From positions 7,266-49,758 of the IMG/VR virus record IMGVR_UViG_3300030109_003194: DNA of 42,493 nt. The stretch is one strand, 5' to 3'. This document shows positions 1 to 9,300 of the stretch, piece by piece (the first letter of the stretch is position 1; each line of letters opens with the position of its first letter). Source of the stretch: a virus. The notes below the pieces were generated by a model. That model did no database searches. It was not told the origin of the DNA and saw only the letters and a list, made by a program, of their open reading frames with translations. The translations under genes and the position numbers were made by a program.

Positions 1-124
1 CAAGGCGGAGTTGTAAATCACCGTAAGCGTCAATCTTCGTCTCTGCCACTACATGAAACTTCTCAACAGACTCCCCTGTGTGCATTATAAACTCAGAACT
101 TTTTACAACATCACCAATATTCAT
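1..124 (-). CDS. Partial small phage protein (N-terminus only)
   Basis: The first 41 codons of a gene that runs off the left edge. It starts with ATG at 122-124, overlapping the RecA stop codon as ATGA, and a strong AAAGGAG ribosome binding site lies within the lysine-rich 3' end of recA. The visible product begins MNIGDVVK and is mostly short alternating polar and hydrophobic stretches. The opening resembles the GDLV start of the two tiny proteins at 37.3-37.7 kb, which may mean a small beta-barrel fold, but too little is visible to assign a function. The tight coupling suggests co-translation with RecA. Confidence 0.7.
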   Translation of the reverse strand, partial: MNIGDVVKSSEFIMHTGESVEKFHVVAETKIDAYGDLQLRL

Positions 125-1206
125 TTCTTCTCCTTTTCTTTCTTACCTATTCTACACTCGTCTTCCAAAATGTCAAGAACTCTGTCCTTAAACTTCTTAT
201 CTTTTAAAAGTTCTAGGAATTCTTTGCTTTGGAATTTTTTATCTTTCCCGTCAACATTGATAGTATACCAAGCGCCGCTGCGAATACAGCCAGGCGTGCC
301 AGCGATAGCACTAAGCCAGGAACCTTCATCATCAACGCCAACACGGTCGTTAGCAAGGTCAAATAATACATCAAACTCACAACTCCTTGGTGATGGTCCG
401 AAGCGGGACTTCATAGTCTTCGCACTTGTGTGGAAACCAATGACCTGCTTCTTCTCGTTTAGAATCTGACCGTTGGCTTTGCCCTTGTGTTGGGTCAGCC
501 AGATACGGCTGGAAGCGTGGTAGGGTAAAGCCTTACCACCTGGCTCCACTCGGTTGTCTCCGAACATCACGCCGATGTTGGTCTTCAACTGGTTGGTAAA
601 GACCATAGCAATCTGTTCTTTACCGAGCGTCTCTGTGACTTTACGCATACCTTTGGCTAGTGCCTTGGCTGTCAGACCGATACGGCTGTTGGGATCATAG
701 TCACCCTCAACTTCCGCACGAACTGGTGTTCCAGCAACACTATCCCAGACAATACAGACCAAACGATCTGGTGCTTTCTCTCGGATCAAACCAATCAATC
801 GCTCAATGTTTTCAAACACCTCTTCGATTGTGCCTGGTTGAACGTACATAAAATTCTTTTCTGTATCCAACCCAAGCTGTTGCATAAAATCTGGAGAGGC
901 TGCATTTTCGGTATCGATATAAACAGCAAGTCCGCCCATCTTCTGGGTGTTTGCTAGGATCTGCGTTACAATCAAGCTTTTACCACTAGCAGACTCGCCA
1001 GCGATTGTAGTAAGTTTGCCGACTGGGATTCCGCCGTCTCTGCGGTTGGAAATAATATAATCAAGAAGAGTTGAACCCGTGGGGATCCAAGTCTTCACGT
1101 CCGTAGGGTTGTCCCCGTGGAGATCAAATGCTACGTTTTCTTTTGCTGCCTTGTTTAGTTCTTTGCGAAGATCCTGCACAAGAGCAGCCTCTTGTTTTCT
1201 TGACAT
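121..1206 (-). CDS. recA: RecA/UvsX-type strand-exchange recombinase
   Basis: ATP-dependent DNA recombinase that forms filaments on single-stranded DNA and pairs homologous strands, central to recombination-dependent replication and repair in T4-type phages. From the chosen start (361 aa) there is a Walker A GESASGKS at about residues 70-77, a Walker B ending VWD at about 149-155, and a conserved FTNQLKTNIG-type segment in the DNA-binding core. The Walker A is closer to cellular RecA than to T4 UvsX. An upstream ATG in frame at 1269 exists, but ATG 1206 has AAGGAG at correct spacing and yields the typical N-terminal helix MSRKQEAALV, so the 21-residue extension is rejected. The C-terminus is lysine/glutamate rich. 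It lies 63 bases downstream of the SSB gene and is probably co-transcribed with it. Confidence 0.96.
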   Translation of the reverse strand: MSRKQEAALVQDLRKELNKAAKENVAFDLHGDNPTDVKTWIPTGSTLLDYIISNRRDGGIPVGKLTTIAGESASGKSLIVTQILANTQKMGGLAVYIDTENAASPDFMQQLGLDTEKNFMYVQPGTIEEVFENIERLIGLIREKAPDRLVCIVWDSVAGTPVRAEVEGDYDPNSRIGLTAKALAKGMRKVTETLGKEQIAMVFTNQLKTNIGVMFGDNRVEPGGKALPYHASSRIWLTQHKGKANGQILNEKKQVIGFHTSAKTMKSRFGPSPRSCEFDVLFDLANDRVGVDDEGSWLSAIAGTPGCIRSGAWYTINVDGKDKKFQSKEFLELLKDKKFKDRVLDILEDECRIGKKEKEKK

Positions 1207-1269
1207 AATTGCTCCTTGAAGGTTTTGAGACACCTGTACCCCGTGCCTCCCTGCGGGTTGACGGGTCAA

Positions 1270-2037
1270 CTACGCCAAAAGATCATCAAACGCTGCGTTA
1301 ATATCGCTGACACCTTCTAGATTGTTACCAGAAGATGCTTCACTGTCGCCTTCATAGTGTGTCGTCTCGTTACCGGACGAAGTAGCGGCATCACCCAACG
1401 TTTCATTGAGAACCCTCTCACACTCTTCATAGGATGTGCGCTCGAAAACTACACTAGCTGCGACAACGCTTTCGAGGAGAGTGTTGACCTGCTCCTCAGT
1501 TTCTGCTAGCTGGCTGGTGCGACGCATGGGACGGACATCAGTCGTCGGAAAGGACTGACCTTGCTTCTTGCCGTAGTCAATACGGATGTCGGTGCCCTTC
1601 TCGGTGTCGGTGATGTCACCGTACTCGGGATCAAGAACTACATCAAGTAGTGCTTGGTAGGTGGTGCGGGAAAAGCCCCACCAGCGAACGCCCTTGTCCT
1701 CTTCGCCACGGACGACGATGGGAGCGAAAACTCGCATCTTAGGCCAGAAGCGTTTGGCTGCTTCCTTCGAAGCATCAGTGCCCTCTTTCCACAAACGGCT
1801 TCCCCACTCAGAAATGGGATCAGTTTCGTTGAAGGTCTTAGGACTAAGAACTGTAGTCTTACCTTCGGCACCCATGCTGTAGTGGTAGTAAGCCTCAAAG
1901 AAAGGGTCACCGGACTCAGGGCATACTAAGCGAATTTGGTGCGTTCCCTCTGTGGGTTTCCAGAAGTTTTCATCTGAACTCCCCTGGTTAGTCAAAGCAG
2001 CGTGTTTCTGCCGCATCTTGTTTAAGTCAATACCCAT
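1270..2037 (-). CDS. 32: gp32-like single-stranded DNA-binding protein
   Basis: Coats single-stranded DNA during replication and recombination and works with the recombinase encoded just downstream. The 255-aa product has the gp32 pattern of a basic N-terminus, an early FWKPTEGTHQIRLVCP segment followed by aromatic-rich core strands (YYHYSMG, RFWPKMRVFAP, RWWGFSRTTY), and a long acidic Ser/Asn-rich tail ending NAAFDDLLA. Such acidic tails in SSBs recruit partner proteins. Only two cysteines are present, so the zinc site of T4 gp32 appears absent. ATG 2037 has AAAGGAG seven bases upstream. It is the first gene behind a promoter with an embedded palindrome, described separately, consistent with strong and possibly autoregulated expression. 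Confidence 0.9.
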   Translation of the reverse strand: MGIDLNKMRQKHAALTNQGSSDENFWKPTEGTHQIRLVCPESGDPFFEAYYHYSMGAEGKTTVLSPKTFNETDPISEWGSRLWKEGTDASKEAAKRFWPKMRVFAPIVVRGEEDKGVRWWGFSRTTYQALLDVVLDPEYGDITDTEKGTDIRIDYGKKQGQSFPTTDVRPMRRTSQLAETEEQVNTLLESVVAASVVFERTSYEECERVLNETLGDAATSSGNETTHYEGDSEASSGNNLEGVSDINAAFDDLLA

Positions 2038-2073
2038 TATTTTCTCCTTTACTGGTTAGTTGACCTTGAACAT

Positions 2074-2101
2074 ATAGTATCACACGCTGTGAGCGTGTAA
2101 A
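2074..2101 (-). promoter_or_regulatory. Sigma-70-like promoter with internal palindrome, upstream of gp32 gene
   Basis: On the minus strand TTTACA (2096-2101) and TACTAT (2074-2079) are 16 bases apart. The spacer contains the perfect inverted repeat ACACGCT-3-AGCGTGT (2082-2098), which overlaps the -35 box and almost reaches the -10 box. A start near 2067 would leave a leader of about 30 bases before the SSB gene. The promoter is a sequence-based guess; the palindrome is exact. It could be an operator for a dimeric repressor, or a leader hairpin if transcription starts further upstream. Confidence 0.6.
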
Positions 2102-2133
2102 GCTTTTTGTTGATGTTTTTTTGTTTCTACAAT

Positions 2134-2167
2134 AATAAGAGGAGTTTAGATCCCCTTATTGTTTTTT
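2134..2167 (+). terminator. Plus-strand terminator-like hairpin in SSB upstream region
   Basis: AATAAGAGGA (2134-2143) pairs with TCCCCTTATT (2151-2160) with one G-U-type mismatch and a 7-base loop, followed on the plus strand by TTTTTT (2162-2167). On the minus strand the stem has an A tract before it and no T tract after it, so it would terminate only plus-strand transcripts. No plus-strand gene lies nearby, so it may stop antisense transcription or be fortuitous. It lies in the roughly 210-base gap between the 144-aa gene and the SSB gene, the longest non-coding stretch here. Confidence 0.4.
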
Positions 2168-2246
2168 ACCTTATCGGACAATATAATCAAGAGATACACA
2201 GGGGTATAAAAGAGTGCGACGATGAGATCGAAATACTTGTGAAACA

Positions 2247-2681
2247 TTATTCCTCTTCTGGCGGTTCTTCAATCTTGAAGATTTTGCTGACATTAACCTT
2301 GTGTACTCTGAGGTCTTTGCCCGACGTTAGTAGGATCGAGTTTTCGTACTTCGACCAGTCTAACTTAAGGTCTCTGCCGGTCTTCCCGTCATGCTCTAGA
2401 GCTACAGCTTTGTTCAGCGCATTAATAGTGTAAAGGGTGTTAGTTTGCTTTTTACGATGCATCCTCATTGTAAAGAGTCGTGGATTAAATGGCTTACCTT
2501 TTTCCACAATTGCATTGTAGGTTATTATCTTTTTCTTAGGGTCTTGTTCTTCCTCTAATAGAAATATAAGGTTATTTGTTATTTCTATATTATTGACGAT
2601 AAACTCAACCTCTTCCTGTATAGCGTCATCTGATTCTGTTATCATAAAAGATGCTAACAAAACTCCTCGTTTACCCGTCAT
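2247..2681 (-). CDS. Phage protein of unknown function (144 aa)
   Basis: I do not assign a function. The product is soluble and mixed alpha/beta, with an N-terminal strand-rich region (GVLLASFMI), a central LLEEEQDPKKKIITYN motif, a basic RMHRKKQTNTLYTINALNK helix region and an acidic end (EEPPEEE). ATG 2681 has AAGGA about ten bases upstream. It sits between the degenerate tubulin-like gene and the SSB gene in the replication region. A promoter candidate overlaps the tubulin-like gene's downstream gap, so it may be expressed separately from that gene. The basic centre would suit a nucleic-acid contact, but that is inference. Confidence 0.75.
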   Translation of the reverse strand: MTGKRGVLLASFMITESDDAIQEEVEFIVNNIEITNNLIFLLEEEQDPKKKIITYNAIVEKGKPFNPRLFTMRMHRKKQTNTLYTINALNKAVALEHDGKTGRDLKLDWSKYENSILLTSGKDLRVHKVNVSKIFKIEEPPEEE

Positions 2682-2714
2682 TTACAAAGTTCCTTAATAA
2701 ACAAATATACACGT

Positions 2715-2741
2715 ATTATACGTTTATTATATAGGTTTCAA
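2715..2741 (-). promoter_or_regulatory. Promoter candidate with palindromic -10 box
   Basis: TTGAAA (2736-2741) and TATAAT (2715-2720) on the minus strand are 15 bases apart, a little short. The -10 box lies inside the perfect palindrome ACGTAT-T-ATACGT (2711-2723). It would drive the 144-aa gene at 2247-2681, whose start lies about 35 bases downstream. The region is AT-rich, so a chance match is possible. Confidence 0.4.
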
Positions 2742-2750
2742 AAAGTGGTT

Positions 2751-3608
2751 TTACTGTGTTGGTAGTGCTTGAATTTTACTACTATGAGCCACACACAGAA
2801 CTATACGAGCTTCTAGGGATGTTTCGTAAACAGAAAAGCTCGTCGATAAGTCACTAGTTTTGTAGTTTTTAACATGCTGTTTTATCTTCTTTATAAGGGA
2901 CGTATCCTCTAAAAGGTCTTGTTTCGGTATCCCATAATAAAAGTGGATGTCCGTAGCCTTTGCCAGTGGAAATAGTAGATTTATACTTGCACCCTCTTCC
3001 TCTATGGAGGAGGTTCCCAAAGTTACTATTCTTGAAATATTAGAAGGCTGGATCTTGTTTGCCAAGACTGGCTCTGTGTGTGTAAAGTAGTTTATCATAG
3101 CTAAAACATAAGCAACAAAATAAGAAACTGACTTTTCATATTCGCTGATAGAGACATCACCTATTAATTGATCTAGTGATGGCTGATTTACTAAGAATAT
3201 GCTTTCCAGCACCCCACTTCGAGCATATTCTTGAAGAATATTGTAACATATCTTGTCATCTCGTTTGCGAATTTCTGATATCATCTCTCTGTCGGGGCAT
3301 AAATATAAGACACTTAAGTTGGCATCCTTGATCGTTTCTAGAATCTTAAGAGTAGTGCCGGAAACTGGATCGCCGCCCTCTACAATCAAAAGGACATCAT
3401 CATCTTGCTTGATGGACCTTAGGTAAACCGAGACTTCATCTTGGTCTAAGCTCTGTTCGTAGTTATCGATTGACTTCTGAGGGTCTAACCTAAGAGTGCC
3501 CCGCTCATCGATACCGGCACCAATTTTATAAATTCTATATTCCGGGTATGCCGTTAGCTCTTCTGCTACAGAGCAACCAAGTTTCCCTAAACCTATAACT
3601 TTATCCAA
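2751..3608 (-). CDS. Degenerate tubulin/FtsZ-superfamily protein
   Basis: A 285-aa protein with the layout of an FtsZ/tubulin GTPase domain but a degraded active site. Visible landmarks are a glycine loop IGLGKLGCSV at 5-14 (T1), a hydrophobic strand then VEGGDPVSGTTLKIL at 76-90 in the place of the GGGTGSG T4 loop, a following strand with LYLCPDRE (T5 region), a helix and FLVNQPSLDQL at 138-148, a long central helix, and TEPVLANKIQPSNISRI at 178-193 where the T7 loop should be. The acidic T7 residues that catalyse GTP hydrolysis in FtsZ seem replaced by Gln/Ser/Asn. The start is TTG 3608, overlapping the polymerase end by 8 bases, with GAGGG upstream. It may cap, regulate or co-polymerise with the intact homologue at 35.6-36.8 kb. 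The family call comes from motif order and is less sure than for that gene. Confidence 0.65.
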   Translation of the reverse strand: MDKVIGLGKLGCSVAEELTAYPEYRIYKIGAGIDERGTLRLDPQKSIDNYEQSLDQDEVSVYLRSIKQDDDVLLIVEGGDPVSGTTLKILETIKDANLSVLYLCPDREMISEIRKRDDKICYNILQEYARSGVLESIFLVNQPSLDQLIGDVSISEYEKSVSYFVAYVLAMINYFTHTEPVLANKIQPSNISRIVTLGTSSIEEEGASINLLFPLAKATDIHFYYGIPKQDLLEDTSLIKKIKQHVKNYKTSDLSTSFSVYETSLEARIVLCVAHSSKIQALPTQ

Positions 3609-4821
3609 CCTTTATATCCCTCAAGGATCCTAATGTTTTGCCTTTTTTTATGTTTACCAAAAAATCGCCAAAGTTGGTCGTGCTCATCAACGCAACCAAT
3701 GACTTAAGTAGGTTTTCATCCTCTTTTTTCATATCAATGATAACCGCATCGTGAATAAGAAAAGCTAAATGAGACCCTGCCGAGCGGGTTCTTAATAGAT
3801 GCTCTATCTTTAGAGCCTGTTTTAGAGTCAATTCTGCGGCGGTTGATTGAACCAAGTAGTTCAGAGCGTGATGCTCGCTGGCGTCGCTTATCTTCTTTCT
3901 AAATGGCGTTGTAACTGTGTTACCATCCCAACATTCTTTGAGTAAGTTATCTTTTTCGTAAAACTCCTCTAACTTTGACGTCTCTTCTGAGTTTGCTGCT
4001 CTTTTTGAGCCATACAGCCACGCAAAAAATGCTACCTTTGCTTGGGCTCTTGTGCTTATACTCGTAAATATCTCATTTAGGTGAAAATCATGAACGTCAC
4101 CTTGGGGTTGTTGTTTTCCGAGGAGCCCCAGGAGGGTACGCACCTCTGCCCCGTTAAAATCTAATTCAATAAAGTAGTCATTCTGTGGTTTGATCGCTGA
4201 ACGGAATTCTTTACTCATCGTAAGAATTGGCACATAGCCATTTTTAGTAGTTAAGCGACCGGTCTTTGTGCCAAACTGATTGTATTTGACATATGGACTT
4301 GCTTCTAGAATCTTCTTGGCATGATTCTTTAACTTTGATGAATTGACATACGCAGAGACAACCTGGCGGTCTATAGTCACCTTGTGATGACTAAGGTCTT
4401 CAAGCATCATACACACATGTTTATAAAATTCATACCTATCTGGCTTGGGAACATTATTCGCAATGTGTTGTGTAATTTTATTTTTCACCTCGCAAAACTC
4501 AACCAAGAACCTATTTGGCACTAAGTCAAAGAAACAATTCTCAAATGTATTTACTTGAGATATTGATAAGGATCGTTTGAAAGCATTAATCTTCTTTAGT
4601 ACGTCGTCCCAGTCATCTTTTAGATACTCCGGTATGGTCTCCGAAATGTTCTTACCCTCTAAATAAAGCGATATATATTCCACATCAAGATCCCTAAGAT
4701 AAGAAGAATATTTCCATGTCTTACTTAGGTTGGAAGGAAACTCCTCCATATCAAATACTAAATTGTTGTCAGCGTAAATGCCAACGCATTCGGTCTTATC
4801 GTCAAGTGTTTGAAAAATCAA
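3601..4821 (-). CDS. Short family A DNA polymerase (polymerase domain only)
   Basis: Template-directed DNA synthesis. From the chosen start (406 aa) the family A motifs appear in order: KTGRLTT at about 186-192, motif A LDFNGAEVR at about 220-228, motif B RAQAKVAFFAWLYG at about 258-271, a VQSTAAELTLKQAL helix, and motif C HDAV at about 357-360. Both metal-binding aspartates and the motif B lysine are kept, while the usual Glu of HDE is Ala. At about 400 aa it is far below T7 polymerase (about 700) and shows no 3'-5' exonuclease motifs in its N-terminal 170 residues. The start is TTG 4821 with TAGAGG just upstream; an earlier in-frame TTG at 4857 lacks a binding site and would overlap the upstream gene. 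Proofreading, if any, must come from another protein. Confidence 0.85.
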   Translation of the reverse strand: MIFQTLDDKTECVGIYADNNLVFDMEEFPSNLSKTWKYSSYLRDLDVEYISLYLEGKNISETIPEYLKDDWDDVLKKINAFKRSLSISQVNTFENCFFDLVPNRFLVEFCEVKNKITQHIANNVPKPDRYEFYKHVCMMLEDLSHHKVTIDRQVVSAYVNSSKLKNHAKKILEASPYVKYNQFGTKTGRLTTKNGYVPILTMSKEFRSAIKPQNDYFIELDFNGAEVRTLLGLLGKQQPQGDVHDFHLNEIFTSISTRAQAKVAFFAWLYGSKRAANSEETSKLEEFYEKDNLLKECWDGNTVTTPFRKKISDASEHHALNYLVQSTAAELTLKQALKIEHLLRTRSAGSHLAFLIHDAVIIDMKKEDENLLKSLVALMSTTNFGDFLVNIKKGKTLGSLRDIKVG

Positions 4822-4832
4822 TTCAACCTCTA

Positions 4833-6341
4833 CTAACTGGATAAAATTATATCCCAAACATGCGCTAGTGTTAATGGATTCTTATCTAAGGGGCCAATGT
4901 ACTCCTCTTGTAAATACCTTAGTGTCCTTTGATAAGCTGCTTGATCGCCCTCTTTTATAGACAAATTATAAAGATTAAGAAAATCTTGAACTTCTTTCAT
5001 AGCAGCACGAGGATCGGCAGTTGTTTGGCGCTCCATGTTTCGAAGAATATAAAAAGTTTTTAACTTCCACCTGTTGCCGTAAGTTTTTTCAAAGAAATCA
5101 GGTTGAATAATTTTTCTATCGATAGAGAGACTAACAGGAGGACAGGTATGAGTGCCAGAAGTTCTTACAAGAGTTGAAGGTTTCGATGTAACATAGAAGT
5201 TGTAAAAATAGATTAGATACTTTTGAAGGGTTTCGATATCTGAAGACCATGTTTCTCTGTAATCTATCATATACATTATCTCATAGACCAAACTTGGCTC
5301 TTCATTTTCCAAAATAGAGGTCCAATTATCGGCAACACGAGCATCGCCCTCGTTCTTCTTGTATCGAGCATACCCTGGAACTGGCTCTCCATCTGGAATA
5401 GTGTAAAATGCAATGTGCCTTATGACATCCTCAAGACCTGGGATTTGGGAATAACCATAAGCCATTGGTGGGAGTTCATTGCCCTCAATTGCTGGCTTAC
5501 ATATGTAATCATAATCCTGCCCGATGTCAAAACCAACTATGGGCACACCTGTCATATACTCTTGCATCGCAGGACTAGAAATATCAGCGACGAGGCGAAA
5601 GGGTATATTTTTATCAATCATAAATCCGTATTGGGCTACAATATTAGAGACCACATCAAAATTTTCATCTAAAAATTTATAACCTTTGTTGAAGTCATCA
5701 TCATAGTCATCATCAGATATTTCAATAATCAGTCCAGACATATAGTTTGGTGTCCCATAACCCTCAATCATCCCAGATCTGGTTAGGGGTCCTGTTTTAC
5801 TAATAATATTTGTAGAAAACTCATTAAACCTTTGAAGAAATGTATGAAATCCTCTAACCTTAGCATCATTGTTTAAAGATGTCATAAAAGAGTTTGCAAA
5901 GATAGGGTAAACCTCGTTTCTCAAATACAGATCGTAATGATCTTGGAGAGGTTGCCATGCTTTGAATGCTTTAGGGTTCGCCCAAGGACTATCTTTGAAT
6001 ATAATATTTTCTCTAGCTAGTTTTCTTAGTCGTAAAGAAAGGTCGCTCCAAGCATCGGCAACGAAGTTCAAGGCAAACAACTGCTGGTCTGAGTCTCCAG
6101 GGAATCTTAGTGACTTTAGCCTACTTTGATCAGGCACAACTGTGTTACCCTTTGTGTTGACTAGTCCATAAAATCGATCTGTCGTCCAAGTTGAAAAAGT
6201 TTTAGTGTCGCCATGAAATAAGTCAAAGAGAGCCTCGTACCTCTTCCGCTCATTAAATATTTGTTTTGCCTTGAGACTATTCGAACCGTAAGAATATACA
6301 CCTGCGTTTGCAAGGGGATTTGTTCTTGGTTGCCTTGTCAT
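4833..6341 (-). CDS. Probable virion/baseplate protein of unknown function (502 aa)
   Basis: I do not recognise a family. It is a soluble 502-aa protein rich in aromatic and acidic residues, with an Asp cluster (SDDDYDDDFNKG, about 209-220) and no signal peptide or membrane segment. Its ATG overlaps the stop of the upstream 1072-aa gene as ATGA, implying translational coupling. It is the last gene of the tail/baseplate block, just before the replication genes, so a baseplate or tail-tip role is the best contextual guess. Large size and single-domain appearance would suit a wedge component, but nothing in the sequence proves it. Confidence 0.8.
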   Translation of the reverse strand: MTRQPRTNPLANAGVYSYGSNSLKAKQIFNERKRYEALFDLFHGDTKTFSTWTTDRFYGLVNTKGNTVVPDQSRLKSLRFPGDSDQQLFALNFVADAWSDLSLRLRKLARENIIFKDSPWANPKAFKAWQPLQDHYDLYLRNEVYPIFANSFMTSLNNDAKVRGFHTFLQRFNEFSTNIISKTGPLTRSGMIEGYGTPNYMSGLIIEISDDDYDDDFNKGYKFLDENFDVVSNIVAQYGFMIDKNIPFRLVADISSPAMQEYMTGVPIVGFDIGQDYDYICKPAIEGNELPPMAYGYSQIPGLEDVIRHIAFYTIPDGEPVPGYARYKKNEGDARVADNWTSILENEEPSLVYEIMYMIDYRETWSSDIETLQKYLIYFYNFYVTSKPSTLVRTSGTHTCPPVSLSIDRKIIQPDFFEKTYGNRWKLKTFYILRNMERQTTADPRAAMKEVQDFLNLYNLSIKEGDQAAYQRTLRYLQEEYIGPLDKNPLTLAHVWDIILSS

Positions 6342-9300
6342 GTTGATGTCCCCCCTCTAGGATCTTTCTTTTGAAAAACACACTCAAGAGATGTCTCATA
6401 AGTACCGCCGGCAGTGATTGTATGAGTGGCAAATTTAACGTTATAATATCCACCTATGCCAAGTATTGGACCAGCGTAAGAGCCTAACGCAGGAGAACTA
6501 TCAACAAACAAGAAATCACCAACTTTGTGAATACCATTCCCGTACATTTGAATAGTAACATCCTGGGGCAAAAATACTGATTTAGCGACACCAACTGTAG
6601 TGCCAGTCTCAATATTCATTTCTGTAAAATAGGGTATATCTTGTTTTGAAAAATTAAATCTTTTAGCAAGCCCTCTATCAGAACCAACCACATAGTGGTA
6701 AACCCCCTCTTTTTCATCGTCTATTCGCTTACCCTTAAACCTATCTAAGTCATAACTTCTAGCATATATGGTATAGTAATTATGCAACTTTGTGCCAAAT
6801 TTAGCAGTGGGGTTTAATTCTCCTGCTCCTATTTCTCTGAGTAGACCGTTTGATAGGTTTCTACTGGTGAGATTCTTAAAAGAGTCAGTACTGGGCTTAG
6901 TTGTTGTAGTAACCAAACTAGTTTCAAACTCTATATCCTCTGTAGACTGAGGGTCTCTGTTAAAAGCTGAAGATAGATATCTGAGTAGATGTTTTTGAAA
7001 AGTGTTGTAAGGCAACTGTATGAGACCGGGCTTGACAATTTTGTCATAGAAAAGCTGTCCGAATGTACCAAGTGTTATAGGTATATCGTATATTGAGTAT
7101 CTGTATCCTGTTTTTGTTTCGTGGTTTCCGAGAATAAAACTTACATCATCTCTCATCCCAGCCTCTTCCATTGCTGTCAGCAAAACATCACCCAAACGCA
7201 TATAGTAAACGTCCACCTCGTTTTGTGTAGGAGGTAGCGGCTGTTCCTCTGGTCCATAAATTGACATTCCTGCGGCGGCTTCTTCTGCCGCTTGCTTTTC
7301 AAGTCTTGCCTTCTTAGCAGCATCAGTTTCATTTTGCATTTCCCGTCGTCTGTCACGAGCAGCTATTTTATCAGGATCGTATATGATGTCAACTTTTGAT
7401 TTTCCATCGTTTGCCAAGACAACCCTAGCTTTAAAAACTCGATCCCCGGCATCGATCATTGCATCCATAAAAGATGAATAAAGATCTCTCTTCTGGTTGG
7501 TGGTTGCTCTATGGTACAAAAGGCTTAGCATTTGACCTGATGTTCTTAATTCAGAATATTTTTCGCTCTCTGTTGGTGTATTTAGTAACTCCAAAAGTTG
7601 CATTCTTTTTTTAATTAACTCACCAGATAACTTGAGTCCGCCAAGAGTAACCATTATAGTAGTTTCTCCTTGTTCGTCAATGGCAGGCGACCGGTCTTTG
7701 GATCTCAGATAGGGGCTAAATTGACTACTAGTAGACAGAGCATTAATGCTTTTACCAACAGAATAAGCGGGATCCTTTTGACCTGCGTTCGCAGTTTTTG
7801 GATCTACAACATTTCCTTTACGCATCTTGAAACCATCAACAGAAACAGCTACTGGATTCCACATCTTAGATGCACTCTCAAGGTTACTACTTCCAAAAAT
7901 ATCAGAACTTTCATTAGCGAGATAATTTCTCACTGAGCCATCAAAAGTTATGTTGAGGGTTGTTGGACCTTCTTGTGTAAAATTTATATCATGCTGCCGA
8001 TATTGCAATAAAATAGCACGGTTTGATGCCTGAACGCCATTCATAAAGGCTTTGTATTGACTCTCTGTTGAAAAAAGTTTTTTCATCATCCTTGTGTTAC
8101 CTTTAGGGAGCGACCACCCAACAACCACCTTTAGTTTTCTAAAGTTTCTTTTGATAGAAGTAGTAAATCGTTTCTGTGCGCCAGCAGTTCGGATTTCTGA
8201 TTCACTTTTTCCGAGAACAGCTTCTAATTTATTGATCTGGTCGATCAATAACTCTTTCTTTTGTAAATCTATACCCGCAGCCGTAGTGGGTCTTGTTTTC
8301 TTCTTTTTGGGATCATTGATTGCCAATGCATCTGGGTTGTCAATCCCACTCGGAAACAAAAACTGTAGATAATTAACATTAGTAAGCTCTGCCAGAGATC
8401 CAAAATATATCTCCATGTTTGATATCAATGTATAATCACCTTCGTGAGCCGTATGAAAACGCCACTGGAATGATTTTATCCCTGCCTCTGCTCCTTGTTG
8501 ATTTTTGGGTCCGAGCAGTTCATATATGCTCCCTTTTTTTCGGATATCAGCCATATTTTTTATGTGTTTTGCGGAACCATACTCACTAAAATATATCTCT
8601 TCCTGGCTTCCTTCAGAATCGACCATGAAGAAACGCATCTGAGGCACCAATAACCCTAATTGAGCAGGAGTAGCGTGAATAAATGCACCCATTAATCCAC
8701 TAGGGTGAGCATAACCAGACATACGAGATATGAACGTTCCGCCGGGAATCTCATCTGTCAAAGAAAATATATGCTTTGGTTTATACTTTTTGCTCTTACT
8801 GCGATCAAGCTTCTTGAAGTGTTCAGATATTGTATCAATATCATTAATCATCAGAGCCTGAATGTTTTTTATGTACCGAGGTAATGTCGGTGGCTCTTCT
8901 GGTTTTCTTTGTGCTTGTTCGACTTCAGCAGCATGTACTTGTGCCGAAGCTTCTGATTTTTGAATAGGCGCCAGAATTGCTACCTTGCCACCATAAGGTT
9001 CAGTTAGATTACTAACACCATTCTCGCTGACACTAGCGGCGATTTTTGCAAGGATCTCGGCTGTTTGTTTTTCTGTGAGAAGGCCGCTAGATTTAACACC
9101 AGACAGTGATGATTGAATTCGATAATAGTTTTTTGTTTTGGGGTCAAAAACAACACCCCCTTGCATTGGTACTAAGGTTTTTACCCAATCCTCATCGGTT
9201 GTACCAGCTTGCAGGCGCTTGTTTGCATCTATCTTAGCTTGGCGGCGAGGCTGCTTAGGACCAGCTTCCGCTTCGGACTGAGCTAGTGCCTCTGCTTCTC

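Noticed and set aside
53-469. Plus-strand frame of 138 codons at the left end
   Set aside because: It overlaps recA and the partial gene on the other strand and looks like low-complexity shadow sequence.
1207-1269. In-frame extension of RecA by 21 residues
   Set aside because: No ribosome binding site, non-homologous residues, and a better ATG with AAGGAG at 1206.
1257-1270. GTTGAC-2-GTCAAC palindrome between SSB and RecA genes as terminator
   Set aside because: Short stem, 2-base loop and no U tract; too weak to call.
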